Source: Streptomyces sp. YS415 (lineage in GTDB: Bacteria > Actinomycetota > Actinomycetes > Streptomycetales > Streptomycetaceae). Taken from it: a stretch of 64,000 nt of DNA. Positions 1 through 8,979 of this stretch are shown here, piece by piece (the stretch's first letter is position 1; the number at the start of each line of letters is the position of its first letter). The position numbers and the translations under genes were made by a program. The stretch is from contig NZ_JAMJFL010000009.1 of NCBI RefSeq assembly GCF_023544665.1, positions 214,253-278,252 of the forward strand. The letters are read 5' to 3'. The notes beneath the pieces are model-generated. The model saw only the letters and a program-made list of their open reading frames with translations, had not been told where the DNA came from and ran no database searches.

Positions 1-909
1 CGCGATGCCCGGCTGGAGGCCGGTGGAGGCGTGCTCGGACATCGCCCAGCTCGCCGCGAGCCCGGAGGCCACGACGGCCCCGCCGACCGCGAGCCCGAAG
101 GTCAGGTCCCGCTTCTCCTCGTCCTCGCGCTTGTCGTAGGCCCCGAAGAGCACCGCGATGAACAGGGCTGCCGCCGCGAGCAGCAGGAGCCGGGAGACCA
201 GGGCCGCGCCCGTCTTGGTCTGCAGGACGTCGCCGAGGAGGTTCAGGTCGAAGATGTCGCCGACCTTGCCGGAGCCGGTGTAGGAGCCGCGCATGAGCAG
301 CAGCGTCAGGGTGGCCGCGGTGAGGGTGAGCCAGCCGGAGACGACGAGCCGCTGCACGGCCCGCACCCCCGACCCGCGCTGCCAGCAGGCGAGCACGAAG
401 GCGCCGCCGCCGACCATGACGACGAAGCCCGCGTAGGAGAGATAGCGCCCGAGGCCGTACAGGAAGCCGACCGCCCCGCCGCCCGCGGTCTCGCCGGAGA
501 CGGACACGGAGGTCGCCGAGGGGGCCCCGACGGAGAAGGTGAAGGCGCCCGCGACCGGGTGGCTGTCGGCCGAGACGACCTGGTAGGAGACGGTGTAGGT
601 GCCGTCCGCCAGGCCGCCGTCGAGCTCCACGGCGTACGTCGAGCCGCCGGTGGCCGCCGGCTCCCCGGCGTCGACGCGCTTGCCGTCGGGGGCGAGGACG
701 CGCATCGAGTCGTCGGAGAGCGCGACCTCTTCGGAGAAGGTCAGCGACACCCGGTCCGGCGCCTGTTCGACCACCGCCCCCTGCTGGGGATCGCTGCCGG
801 TCAGCACGGCATGCGCGGAGACCGGTCCGGCACCGGCGAGGAGCAGTCCGGCGGTGGCCAGGAGCAGCAGCACCAGGGTCCGGACGCGTGGGGCGATGGT
901 CGGGGTCAA
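1..909 (-). CDS. CopC-CopD copper resistance/uptake protein (C-terminus beyond window)
   Basis: Two-domain copper protein: an extracellular CopC beta-sandwich followed by CopD-type membrane helices, as in YcnJ. A TTG start at 909 follows GGAGGGACC. A hydrophobic signal sequence ends in VSA and the mature part begins HAVLTGSDP, where the N-terminal His is the usual CopC copper ligand. A later S-A-D-S-H-P-V motif is also typical. From about residue 150 hydrophobic helices begin, and the gene is cut by the window edge. It is the last visible gene of a minus-strand copper run (YcnI, Sco1, PCu(A)C, CopCD), 13 bp after the PCu(A)C gene. A second CopCD copy lies at 59.8 kb. Family call is firm; direction of copper transport is not shown. 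Confidence 0.9.
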   Translation of the reverse strand, partial: MTPTIAPRVRTLVLLLLATAGLLLAGAGPVSAHAVLTGSDPQQGAVVEQAPDRVSLTFSEEVALSDDSMRVLAPDGKRVDAGEPAATGGSTYAVELDGGLADGTYTVSYQVVSADSHPVAGAFTFSVGAPSATSVSVSGETAGGGAVGFLYGLGRYLSYAGFVVMVGGGAFVLACWQRGSGVRAVQRLVVSGWLTLTAATLTLLLMRGSYTGSGKVGDIFDLNLLGDVLQTKTGAALVSRLLLLAAAALFIAVLFGAYDKREDEEKRDLTFGLAVGGAVVASGLAASWAMSEHASTGLQPGIA

Positions 910-922
910 GGGGGTCCCTCCC

Positions 923-1393
923 TCAGTGTCCGGTCGCGGGGGTGTACGTGGCCGGCTTCACCGGCATCTCGACCGTGACGGGGCCGGATTCGGCGAAGTG
1001 CAGCACCACGGACACCGTGTCGCCCTGCTGCGGCTTGCGCTTCAGCTTCTCGAACATCAGGTGGTTCGCGCCGCTTTTGAACACCACTTCGCCGTCGGCG
1101 GGCACGGCGAGGTTCCTGATCTCCCGCATCGCGGAGTCGACGGTCTCGTGGACGGTGACGGCGCCCGCGATGTCGCTGGTGACGGAGGTCAGTTCGTCCT
1201 GGGTGCCGCCGTCGTTGCGGATCGTCAGGAAGCCCGCCGCCATGGAGTCGGAGACCGGTTGGGGCATGTAGGCGCCGCTGACCGAGAGTTCGGGTCCGGA
1301 TTCCCCGTCGGAGGAGTCGGAGGAACCGCAGCCCGCCAGCGCCAGCGCCAGACTCGCGGTGAGGACGGCGGCCCGGGCGCCGGGACGCCTCAC
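923..1393 (-). CDS. PCu(A)C-type extracellular copper chaperone lipoprotein
   Basis: Predicted 156-residue lipoprotein that binds Cu(I) outside the membrane and passes it to cytochrome oxidase assembly factors or Sco1. A lipobox L-A-G-C places the lipidated Cys near residue 22. The family copper motif (His, Met about ten later, then H-x-M) is visible as VHETVDSAM and later NHLMF. The GTG start at 1393 overlaps the stop of the Sco1 gene (GTGA junction), which decides the start and indicates translational coupling. In Streptomyces lividans the equivalent protein works with Sco in delivering copper to extracellular enzymes (recalled). Confidence 0.9.
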   Translation of the reverse strand: MRRPGARAAVLTASLALALAGCGSSDSSDGESGPELSVSGAYMPQPVSDSMAAGFLTIRNDGGTQDELTSVTSDIAGAVTVHETVDSAMREIRNLAVPADGEVVFKSGANHLMFEKLKRKPQQGDTVSVVLHFAESGPVTVEMPVKPATYTPATGH

Positions 1394-2040
1394 GGCTTCT
1401 CCCCCTTGATCAGCTCGGGGAGGTCCGCGGTGTAGTCGTCGACGGTGGCGTCCTCGCCGTAGAGGACATAGCCGCCGTCGGTCTTCGGGGAGAAGGCGAT
1501 GACCTGGGTGCCGTGCGTGGAGACCGTCTTGCCCTTCTCCTTGTGCGGCGGCTCGATGCTGATGCCGAGGGTGCGGGCGCCGGCCTGGATGGTGTCGAAG
1601 TCGCCGGTCAGGCCGACCACCTGGGGGTCGATGCCCTTGAGCCACGTGCCGAGCGCGGAGGCGGTGTCGCGTTCCGGGTCGGTGGTGACGAACACGATCC
1701 GCAGCTCGTCCTGCTGGGCCTTGGGGAGCTGCTTCTTGGCGACGGCGATGTTGTTCATCGTCAGCGGGCAGACGTCGGGGCAGTTGGTGTAGCCGAAGTA
1801 GATCAGCGTCGGCTTGCCCGCGGTCTCCTCGCGGAAGTCGTACGTCCTGCCGTGGGTGTCGGTGAGGACCAGGTCCGGCTTCTCGAACGGCTTGTCGAGG
1901 ACGGTGGCGGCCTTCGCGGAGCCGGGCTCCTCGGAGACCACGGTGACGGGCGAGGCGTCGTCCTCACCGCTGCCGCAGGCGGAGAGGGTCAGGGTGGCGG
2001 CGGCGAGCAGCGCGGCCGCCGCGAACTTCTTGGTGCGCAT
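1390..2040 (-). CDS. Sco1/SenC-family copper metallochaperone lipoprotein
   Basis: 216-residue thioredoxin-fold lipoprotein that helps assemble the CuA centre of cytochrome c oxidase. Visible features are an N-terminal signal with lipobox L-S-A-C, the redox/copper motif TNCPDVCPLT (CxxxC) and the distal ligand His in VSTHGTQ. Length fits the family. The ATG at 2040 is preceded by a run of purines (CGGGACATTTCGCC in between). It overlaps the PCu(A)C gene by 4 bp and lies 77 bp after the YcnI gene, so the three are probably one copper operon. Confidence 0.93.
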   Translation of the reverse strand: MRTKKFAAAALLAAATLTLSACGSGEDDASPVTVVSEEPGSAKAATVLDKPFEKPDLVLTDTHGRTYDFREETAGKPTLIYFGYTNCPDVCPLTMNNIAVAKKQLPKAQQDELRIVFVTTDPERDTASALGTWLKGIDPQVVGLTGDFDTIQAGARTLGISIEPPHKEKGKTVSTHGTQVIAFSPKTDGGYVLYGEDATVDDYTADLPELIKGEKP

Positions 2041-2117
2041 GGCGAAATGTCCCGGGGAGGAAGGGTTCGGGCGCGCGCCGGGCCGCGAGGGCACCGGCGC
2101 GCTCCGAGAGGACGGAC

Positions 2118-2870
2118 TCAGGTGGTGGTACGCCGACGGCCGGCGAGCACGCCGTAGGCCACGCCGATGGCGCCGACGACGATGCCCACGACGCCGAGGA
2201 CCCGGGCGGTGGTGTCGCTGCTGTCGGAGTCGGCGGCGTCGGCGTTGGTGGTCGCGGCGGCCTGGGAGGCGTCGTCGGACGGCTCTCCGCTCGCCTCCTC
2301 GCTCGCCTCGGAGCCGTGCCCGTGGCCCTCCTCGGCATCGGACAGGGTGAGGACGGGAGCGGGCTTCTCCGGCTCCTCCTGGCCCTCCTGCTGGACCTCG
2401 ATCCAGCGCACGACCTCGTCGTCGGAGTACGTCTGGACGGCCTTGAAGACCAACTGGTCGGCGTCCTCGGGCAGCGCGCCCATGGCGACCGGGAACTTCT
2501 GGAAGAAGCCGGGCCGGACGCCCTTGCCGGTCGCGGTCCACGTGATCTTGCTGATCGCCTCGTCGATCTTCTGGCCGTGCAGCTCGAGCGGCTTGTCCAG
2601 CTTGGTCTTGGTGACGTCCGCGGTCCAGCCCGGGACGGGCTCCGGCATCGCGGAGGCGAGCGGGGTGTCCATCGGGAAGCTGACCTCCAGCTTCACGGTG
2701 GACGCGGTGTCGCTCTCGTTCGGGACCCGGAAGTCGACGACGGCGTAACCGCCCTTGGCGGCCTCGCCCTCGGGCTGCACGCTCACGTGCGCGAGGGCGG
2801 GGGCGGACAGGGCGAGCACGGCGGTGCCGGCGAGGACGCCGGCGGCGGCGAGGCGGGAAGAGGCCTTCAT
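2118..2870 (-). CDS. YcnI-like DUF1775 copper-associated cell-surface protein
   Basis: 250-residue secreted, membrane-anchored protein of the YcnI/DUF1775 family. The signal peptide ends A-L-A-H, so the mature protein begins with His (HVSVQPEGEA), the position that binds copper in characterised YcnI. A C-terminal hydrophobic helix (VLGVVGIVVGAIGVAYGV) followed by GRRR acts as an anchor, with a Ser/Ala/Asp-rich stalk before it. The chosen ATG at 2870 has GGAG eight bases upstream; longer in-frame starts lack a signal peptide. First gene of the copper run. Confidence 0.9.
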   Translation of the reverse strand: MKASSRLAAAGVLAGTAVLALSAPALAHVSVQPEGEAAKGGYAVVDFRVPNESDTASTVKLEVSFPMDTPLASAMPEPVPGWTADVTKTKLDKPLELHGQKIDEAISKITWTATGKGVRPGFFQKFPVAMGALPEDADQLVFKAVQTYSDDEVVRWIEVQQEGQEEPEKPAPVLTLSDAEEGHGHGSEASEEASGEPSDDASQAAATTNADAADSDSSDTTARVLGVVGIVVGAIGVAYGVLAGRRRTTT

Positions 2871-3014
2871 TCGGGAGCACTCCACAGTGAGTGAGATTCG
2901 GTTGTTTCCGGTGGTGAAGAGGGGCGCATGCGGCATGAGGCGGCATGCGCGGGCCGCACGACGGCGGCCCCGACCGGAATCCGAGGTGGATCTCCCAGCG
3001 GAGGGCGCGTCGCG

Positions 3015-3812
3015 TCAGGCGGCGAGCACGAGTGCGGAGGCGGCGGCGGGCGGGCCGCGCCGGATCACCGTGTGCTGGAGCGCGGTGGTGCGCAGCGGGG
3101 GCGGTGCGAGCTCCGGGGCGCGCGGCGGGCGCGCGTCCGTGCCGGGCAGGTCCGGCAGCCCGGCACGCAGGGCGCGGACCAGGGCGAGGGCCGCGCGCAG
3201 GGCTCGTACGGCCGCCCCCTCGGCGAAGGAGTGCGCCGAGAGGTCGACCAGGCGCCGCAGGGCCAGGTCGCCGTGGCGCAGCAGCCAGCCGGCCACGAGG
3301 GCCGCCAGCAGATGGGCCAGCAGCATCGGCAGGGACGGCAGCAGCGACGCGGAGTCGGTGACGGTCCCCGCCCCGTGGTCCGGGTGGGCGGAGGCCGGCC
3401 GGAGCCGTGCCTCGGTGAGGAGCCGGTGTGCCTGGGCGGGGGTGATGGCCGCCGCCGTGCTCCCGCAGACCAGCCGGGCGGCCTCGGCGACGAGCGAGGC
3501 GTCGGAGGCGGTGGCGGTCGTGGTGGCGGTGGTCCCGTGCTGGGCGAGTCCGAACAGCGAGTGCAGCGCGGTCTGCCCGAGCGCCAGCAGCGCCGCTATG
3601 CCGGGCAGCGAGCGCTCGCGTCCGGCGAGCGGCACGGCGACCGCGAGGACCGCGAGGAATCCCGCGCCCAGCGCCCACAGGGGGATCGAGGCGTGGGAGC
3701 CGAGTGCGTGTCCGCCCGCGGCCAGCACGACACAGACCGCGGCGAACACCGCGGCCCGCAGGATCCGGACGTCGCGTCCGGGGCGCGCCGTGCGCTGGTG
3801 GGGGGCACTCAT
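3015..3812 (-). CDS. Hypothetical membrane protein linked to the copper genes
   Basis: 265-residue protein with about five hydrophobic segments in its first 180 residues (for example VFAAVCVVLAAGG, LGAGFLAVLAVAV, LPMLLAHLLAALVAGW) and a Pro/Arg-rich tail. A His-containing motif (LGQTALHSLFGLAQHG) sits in a helix. I recognise no family. It lies 144 bp upstream of the YcnI gene in the same direction, so a role in copper handling is inferred from position only. Confidence 0.75.
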   Translation of the reverse strand: MSAPHQRTARPGRDVRILRAAVFAAVCVVLAAGGHALGSHASIPLWALGAGFLAVLAVAVPLAGRERSLPGIAALLALGQTALHSLFGLAQHGTTATTTATASDASLVAEAARLVCGSTAAAITPAQAHRLLTEARLRPASAHPDHGAGTVTDSASLLPSLPMLLAHLLAALVAGWLLRHGDLALRRLVDLSAHSFAEGAAVRALRAALALVRALRAGLPDLPGTDARPPRAPELAPPPLRTTALQHTVIRRGPPAAASALVLAA

Positions 3813-3938
3813 GGCGGCCCAATCATCGCACTGGTCCTACGGACCTCATGCGGCAGGTCCGCAAGATGACCTAAGAGCGGAAGGTCCCCGTCTGGCCCGA
3901 ACCGCCCCCACATACACCGGCGGCGGCTCCAGACGCAT

Positions 3939-3952
3939 CGCCCATATGGGCG
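3939..3952. promoter_or_regulatory. 14-bp perfect palindrome in divergent promoter region
   Basis: CGCCCATATGGGCG reads the same on both strands and lies midway in the 223-bp gap between the minus-strand membrane-protein gene and the plus-strand ATPase gene. The position suggests an operator for one or both genes. The regulator is unknown. Confidence 0.4.
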
Positions 3953-4035
3953 GTATCACGTCAACGATGCGCTTACGGGTCGCCGTGCGCGGCAATACGT
4001 AACGGTATGTCGAGCCGCGGCCGGGAGGCTGGAGC

Positions 4036-4524
4036 ATGAGCATCTGGTGGTCACTCCATTTGCGGCGGGAAGCTGCGAGCGTGCCGCTCGCGCGGAGGCT
4101 GCTGCTCGGCACCATGGAGAGTGCGGGCGTGGACCCGGACGTGTCGTACGACCTCTCCATCGCGCTCAGCGAGGCCTGCGCGAACGCCGTGGAGCACGGC
4201 GGGGACACCGCCCCCGACAGCGGCTCGGAGGCCTATCGCGTCACCGCCTACATCGACGGCGAGACCTGCCGGATCGAGGTCGCCGACTCCGGGCCCGGCT
4301 TCGGCGGTACGGGCCGGGGTGCGCGTCCGGTGGCGCTCGACGCCGTCGAGGCGCTCGAGTCCCGGGAGGCCATGGAGTCCGAGAACGGCCGGGGTCTGTA
4401 TCTGATCCGGGAGCTCGCGGACCATGTCCACATCGGCAACAAGCCCGGGCAGAGCGGCGCCGTGGTGAGCTTCGACAAGATCCTCAAGTGGCGGAAGGAC
4501 GCCGCGCCCCTGCTCGCGGTGTAG
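4036..4524 (+). CDS. RsbW-like anti-sigma factor / ATP-binding regulator
   Basis: 162-residue cytoplasmic protein with only a GHKL (HATPase_c) fold, as in serine-kinase anti-sigma factors of the RsbW/SpoIIAB class. The N box (ALSEACANAVEHG), G1 box (DSGPGFG) and G2 box (GRGLYLI) are all intact. The ATG at 4036 has GGGAGGCTGGAGC directly upstream. Monocistronic, divergent from the copper-linked membrane gene. Its partner sigma or anti-anti-sigma factor is not adjacent; two SigB-type sigma factors and a SpoIIE-type phosphatase occur elsewhere in the window. Confidence 0.88.
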   Translation: MSIWWSLHLRREAASVPLARRLLLGTMESAGVDPDVSYDLSIALSEACANAVEHGGDTAPDSGSEAYRVTAYIDGETCRIEVADSGPGFGGTGRGARPVALDAVEALESREAMESENGRGLYLIRELADHVHIGNKPGQSGAVVSFDKILKWRKDAAPLLAV

Positions 4525-4673
4525 TGCGGCGCAACCCGGCGCCGCGCCGCTCTCGTGGACCGCGCCGCGGCGGTCGCGGATGAGACGACCGGCGCCCACC
4601 GTTTGCGCGGGTACGCGGCCGGCAGGGCGAGGTGGGCGGCAACCGCGCCGTGCGCCGTCCCGGCGGCCGCGCC

Positions 4674-5888
4674 TCAAGCCGCCCGCACCACCCCCGTACG
4701 GGAGGCCGCCGCCCACCGGGCAGTCGGCCCCATCGCCCAGGACGCCGCCAGGGTGAGCCCGCCCAGCAGCAGCCACCCGGGCGGACCCCACTGCACCAGC
4801 AGCGCGGTCAGCACCAGAGGGCCGGCCGTACGCGCCACCGTGACCCCCGTGCCGAAGAGTCCCTGGTACTCCCCGATCCGGTCCGCCGGCGCGAGGTCGA
4901 AGGACAGCTGCCACGACCCCGCCGACTGCCCCATCTCCGCGACGACCTGCAGCACCGCCCCCACCATCAGCGCCCCCACCGCGACCCGCACCGGCGCCCC
5001 CGCCGACAGCGCGAACACCGCGCACGCCGCCAGCATCACCCACCCCGACCGCCGTACCGCCCGCACGGCCGACGCGATCCCGCTCACCCCGCGCGCCATC
5101 CGCACCTGGAAGGCCATCACCGCCCCGGTGTTGAGCACGAACAGCGCGGACACCAGCCAGGCCGGCGCCTCGGTCCGCTCCGCGATCCACAGCGGCAGCC
5201 CGAGGCTGAGCAGCGGCATCCGCAGCAGCAGCACGGAGTTGAGCGCGGTGAGCACCACGTACGGCCGGTCCCGCAGCACCGCGAGCCCCGGCCCCCGCAG
5301 CGGGGCGACCGGCGCGACCGAGGGCAGCCGCAGCAACACCGCGGCACACACCACGAAGGCCACCGCGTCCAGCGCGAACACCCCGAGATAGGCGCCCCGC
5401 GTCCCCAGGTGCAGTGCCAGCCCGCCCAGCCCCGCCCCCACGGCCAGCCCGGCGTTCAGCGTCGACTGGAGGTGCGCCAGCAGTCCCGTCCGCTCCCCGG
5501 CGGACACCAGCCCCGCCAGCAGCGCCTGCCGTGCCGCGGCCAGCCCGGACTGGGCGGTGGCGTAGCCCACGGCGGCGGCCACGAAGGGCCAGAACCCCCG
5601 TACGACCAGGAAGGAGGCGACCGCCACCCCGGTCGCCACCGCCAGCAGCACCGCCGTCCCGCGCGCCCCCCGCCGGTCCGCGAGCCGCCCGAGCGGCACC
5701 CCCGCCAGCGATCCGACGGCCCAGGCGACGGTCAGCCCGAGCCCCACGCGCGCGGGTTCGAGCCCCACCACGTGGGTGAAGTAGAGCGCCGAGGTGACAT
5801 AGAAGGCGCCGTCCCCGACCGAGTTGGCCAACTGGGCCAGCGCCAGGACGCGTTGCGGACCCGCGGGCGGGACGAGCGTGTTCGTCAT
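4674..5888 (-). CDS. MFS transporter
   Basis: 404-residue major facilitator with about twelve hydrophobic helices. Motif A appears as GRLADRRGARG after the second helix. The N-terminus (MTNTLVPPAGPQRVLALAQLAN) is short and cytoplasmic. Substrate is unknown; the family suggests drug or metabolite efflux. The gene lies 68 bp downstream of the MocR-type regulator on the same strand, so control by that regulator is plausible. Confidence 0.85.
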   Translation of the reverse strand: MTNTLVPPAGPQRVLALAQLANSVGDGAFYVTSALYFTHVVGLEPARVGLGLTVAWAVGSLAGVPLGRLADRRGARGTAVLLAVATGVAVASFLVVRGFWPFVAAAVGYATAQSGLAAARQALLAGLVSAGERTGLLAHLQSTLNAGLAVGAGLGGLALHLGTRGAYLGVFALDAVAFVVCAAVLLRLPSVAPVAPLRGPGLAVLRDRPYVVLTALNSVLLLRMPLLSLGLPLWIAERTEAPAWLVSALFVLNTGAVMAFQVRMARGVSGIASAVRAVRRSGWVMLAACAVFALSAGAPVRVAVGALMVGAVLQVVAEMGQSAGSWQLSFDLAPADRIGEYQGLFGTGVTVARTAGPLVLTALLVQWGPPGWLLLGGLTLAASWAMGPTARWAAASRTGVVRAA

Positions 5889-5956
5889 GCCGGTGACATT
5901 AGGCCCCGACTGGATCCCTCAACAGCACCACCAAGGCCCTCGGATCGTGGCCCAAT

Positions 5957-7300
5957 TCACCCCGCGTCGAGCACCTTCCCCAGCGCCTCCAAGGCGTCCG
6001 GGTAAGCCCGCTCCCGAGGCGTCCCGTACCCCACGACCAGTCCCTGCGGCCGCCCCTCGCCCTCCCGCGCGTGCCAGTGCTCCCCGAGCGACCCCACCGC
6101 GAGCCCGTGGGCCTCGGCCCGGGCCAGCGCCTCGGCCTCGTCGGCGACCTCGACCAGCGCGTGCAGCCCGGCGGCGATCCCGCGCACCCCGCGCCGGGAC
6201 CCGAGCCGGTCCACCAACTGGTCCCGCCGTCTGCGGTACCGCAGCCGGCACGCGCGCACATGACGGTCGTAGGCATGGCTGCCGATCAGCTCGGCGAGCG
6301 CCAACTGGCCGAGCGACTCGGTGTGGTGGTCGCTGTGCAGCTTGGCGTCGGCGACCTCGTCGACGAGATGGGGCGGCAGCACCATCCAGCCGAGCCGCAG
6401 CGCCGGCCCGAGCGTCTTGGAGGCGGTCCCGAGATACACGACGTGTCCCGGCGCCATCCCCTGCAGCGCCCCGACGGGCTGGCGGTCGTAGCGGAACTCC
6501 CCGTCGTAGTCGTCCTCGACGATCAGTCCGTCCCGCGCGCGTGCCCAGTCGGTGAGCGCCCGCCGCCGCTCGGGATGGAGCGTGACCCCGGTCGGATACT
6601 GGTGGGCCGGCGTCACGACGACCGCCGCGGGCTCCCCGAGGCCGTCCACCCGGACGCCCCGCTCGTCGACCGGCACCGGCACCACGGCGCCGCCGTTGCG
6701 GCGTACGACGTCCCGGTGGAACGGCAGCCCCGGGTCCTCCATGGCGATCTCGCCGCCGTCCAGCACGCGCGTGAGGAGCGCGAGGCCCTGGACGTACCCG
6801 GAGGTGATGACGATCCGCTCCGGCGGCGCGCTCACTCCCCGGGCCCGGCCGAGGTACCCGGAGAGCGCGGTCCGCAGCTCGATCCGGCCCCGGGGATCGC
6901 CGTAGTCGTAGGCCAGCGAGGGCGCGGTGGCGATGGCCCGGCGCAGCGCCCGCAGCCAGGCCGCGGCAGGGAACGCCCCCACGTCGGGGCTCCCGGGCCG
7001 CAGGTCGAACAGCGGCTCACGCGCGCGTGCGGCGGCCTCCGCGGGCGCGGCGGCCTCGGCGGCCATGGAGGCCACCTGCGTCCCCGACCCCTGCCGAGCG
7101 GTGAAGTACCCCTCGGCGACGAGCTGGTCGTAGGCCCCCTTGACGGTGTTCCGGGAAACCCCCAGCTCGTCGGCGAGCTTCCGGGTGGCGGGCAACCGCG
7201 TCCCCGGAGTCAGCCGGCCCTCCCGAACGGCATCCCGAAGGGCCCGCTCGAGCCCGGCCCGCCGCCCGTCGGATGCGAGAAGCTCCACATGCAGGTCCAC
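5957..7300 (-). CDS. MocR/PdxR-family transcription regulator (GntR HTH + aminotransferase domain)
   Basis: 447-residue fusion. Residues about 10-75 are a GntR winged helix (LPATRKLADELGVSRNTVKG); residues about 110-440 are a fold-type I aminotransferase domain with the PLP lysine in TASKTLGPALRLGW. Such proteins sense PLP or an amine ligand rather than catalyse. The GTG at 7300 is chosen because AGGGGG lies six bases upstream and the HTH then starts at the usual distance; a longer reading frame adds an unlikely Gly/Cys-rich tail. Likely controls itself and the downstream MFS gene. Confidence 0.88.
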   Translation of the reverse strand: MDLHVELLASDGRRAGLERALRDAVREGRLTPGTRLPATRKLADELGVSRNTVKGAYDQLVAEGYFTARQGSGTQVASMAAEAAAPAEAAARAREPLFDLRPGSPDVGAFPAAAWLRALRRAIATAPSLAYDYGDPRGRIELRTALSGYLGRARGVSAPPERIVITSGYVQGLALLTRVLDGGEIAMEDPGLPFHRDVVRRNGGAVVPVPVDERGVRVDGLGEPAAVVVTPAHQYPTGVTLHPERRRALTDWARARDGLIVEDDYDGEFRYDRQPVGALQGMAPGHVVYLGTASKTLGPALRLGWMVLPPHLVDEVADAKLHSDHHTESLGQLALAELIGSHAYDRHVRACRLRYRRRRDQLVDRLGSRRGVRGIAAGLHALVEVADEAEALARAEAHGLAVGSLGEHWHAREGEGRPQGLVVGYGTPRERAYPDALEALGKVLDAG

Positions 7301-7307
7301 ACAAACC

Positions 7308-7372
7308 CCCCTAGGGGCACGGGAACCGCGCGAACAGCCCCCGCACCCGCAGCCCGCAGCGATGGCCGGACA
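7308..7372. repeat. Streptomyces-type GC-rich intergenic repeat
   Basis: This stretch carries a GGGGCACGGGAACCGCGCG core followed by AACAGCCCCC and CCGCAGCC. Similar segments recur between genes in many Streptomyces genomes (from memory). A related core occurs at 50214-50250 in this window, read on the opposite strand. No function is shown. Confidence 0.5.
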
Positions 7373-7410
7373 CCCCACTGGTGCCCGGCCATCGAATCGA
7401 CGTCAGTCTC

Positions 7411-8898
7411 CTACTTCTTCAGCGCGGCCATCCACGCCTCGACCTCGTCCGAGCGCCGAGGAAGCGCCGCCGACAGGTTCCGGTTCCCGTCCTCAGTCAC
7501 CAGGATGTCGTCCTCGATCCGCACGCCGATGCCGCGGTACTCCTCCGGCACGGTCAGGTCGTCGGCCTGGAAGTACAGCCCCGGCTCGACCGTCAGGCAC
7601 ATCCCCGGCTCGAGCACCCCGTCCACGTACGTCTCCTGCCGCGCGGCAGCGCAGTCGTGGACGTCGAGACCGAGCATGTGCCCCGTGCCGTGCAGCGTCC
7701 AGCGCCGCTGCAGCCCCAGCTCCAGCACCCGCTCCACGGGCCCCTCGACCAGGCCCCACTCCACGAGCTTCGCGGCGAGCACCCGCTGCGAGGCGTCGTG
7801 GAAGTCCCGGTACTTCGCACCGGGCCGCACGGCCGCGATCCCGGCCTCCTGCGCCTCGTACACGGCGTCGTAGATCTTCTTCTGGATCTCCGTGTACCGG
7901 CCGTCGATGGGCAGCGTCCGGGTGACGTCCGCGGTGTAGTACGTGTGCGTCTCCACGCCCGCGTCGAGCAGCAGCAGGTCCCCGGGGCGCACGGGCCCGT
8001 CGTTGCGCACCCAGTGCAGCGTGCAGGCGTGCGGGCCGGCCGCGCAGATGGAGCCGTAACCGACGTCGTTGCCCTCGACCCGGGCGCGCAGGAAGAAGGT
8101 GCCCTCGATGTACCGCTCGGATGTGGCCTGCGCCTTGTCGAGGACCCTCACCACGTCCTCGAAGCCGCGCACCGTCGAGTCGACGGCCTTCTGCAGCTCG
8201 CCGATCTCGAACGCGTCCTTCACCAGCCGCGCCTCGGAGAGGTAGACCCGCAGCTCCTCGTCCCGCTCGGCGGTGACCTTGTCGGTCAGCGCGGCCTCGA
8301 TGCCGGCGTCGTAACCGCGCACGACCCGCACCGGACCGGTGGCCTCGCGCAGCGCCCCGGCCAGCTCGCGCACGTCGGAGGCGGGGATGCCGTACAGCTG
8401 CCCGGCCTCGGTGAGGGAGTGCCGGCGGCCGACCCACAGCTCGCCCTGGCCGGAGAGCCAGAACTCGCCGTTCTCCCGGTCGGAGCGGGGCAGCAGGTAG
8501 ATCGTCGCCCGGTGACCGTCGGCGACGGGCTCCATGACCAGGACGCCGTCCTCGGTCTGGTTGCCGGTGAGCCAGGTGTACTCGACCGAGGCCCGGAAGG
8601 GGTACTCGGTGTCGTTCGAGCGGGTCTTCAGGTTGCCCGCGGGGATCACCAGGCGCTCGCCCGGGAAGCGCGCCGACAGCGCGGCCCGGCGGGCGGCGGT
8701 CTCGGCGGCCTGGGGGATCGGCTCCAGGTCGCGCAGCTCCGTGTCGGCCCAGCCGGACTTCATGTTCTCGGCCAGCTCGTCGGACACGCCCGGGTACAGG
8801 CCGTTCTTGCGCTGCTTGATCGGCTCTTCAGACTCTTCCGGGCCCGCTGCGGTAGCAGCAATGGGCTCGGTCGGGGTGAGCTCCTCCGACACGGTCAT
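7411..8898 (-). CDS. pepP: Xaa-Pro aminopeptidase (M24B)
   Basis: 495-residue cytoplasmic metallopeptidase that removes N-terminal residues ahead of proline. An N-terminal creatinase-like domain (to about residue 200) precedes the pita-bread fold. Metal ligands are visible: Asp in LLLDAGVET and in ADVTRTLPI, His in HGTGHMLGLDVHD, Glu in LTVEPGLY and Glu near the end (GVRIEDD). The ATG at 8898 follows an AGGAGGATGACC-type leader. Length matches actinobacterial PepP. Downstream in direction from the SpoIIE-type phosphatase gene with an 81-bp gap. Confidence 0.94.
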   Translation of the reverse strand: MTVSEELTPTEPIAATAAGPEESEEPIKQRKNGLYPGVSDELAENMKSGWADTELRDLEPIPQAAETAARRAALSARFPGERLVIPAGNLKTRSNDTEYPFRASVEYTWLTGNQTEDGVLVMEPVADGHRATIYLLPRSDRENGEFWLSGQGELWVGRRHSLTEAGQLYGIPASDVRELAGALREATGPVRVVRGYDAGIEAALTDKVTAERDEELRVYLSEARLVKDAFEIGELQKAVDSTVRGFEDVVRVLDKAQATSERYIEGTFFLRARVEGNDVGYGSICAAGPHACTLHWVRNDGPVRPGDLLLLDAGVETHTYYTADVTRTLPIDGRYTEIQKKIYDAVYEAQEAGIAAVRPGAKYRDFHDASQRVLAAKLVEWGLVEGPVERVLELGLQRRWTLHGTGHMLGLDVHDCAAARQETYVDGVLEPGMCLTVEPGLYFQADDLTVPEEYRGIGVRIEDDILVTEDGNRNLSAALPRRSDEVEAWMAALKK

Positions 8899-8979
8899 CC
8901 TCCTTGATACGGCACTGGACCCCCTCCATCGTACGGTCGTACGGAAGGCGGCCCAGGGCCGAAGGACCTGTTACCGCGC

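Noticed and set aside
1390..3822. Long minus-strand frame covering Sco1, YcnI and the membrane protein as one 810-residue product
   Set aside because: Only its last 216 residues are a real domain (Sco1). The upstream part is a shadow of the YcnI and membrane genes.
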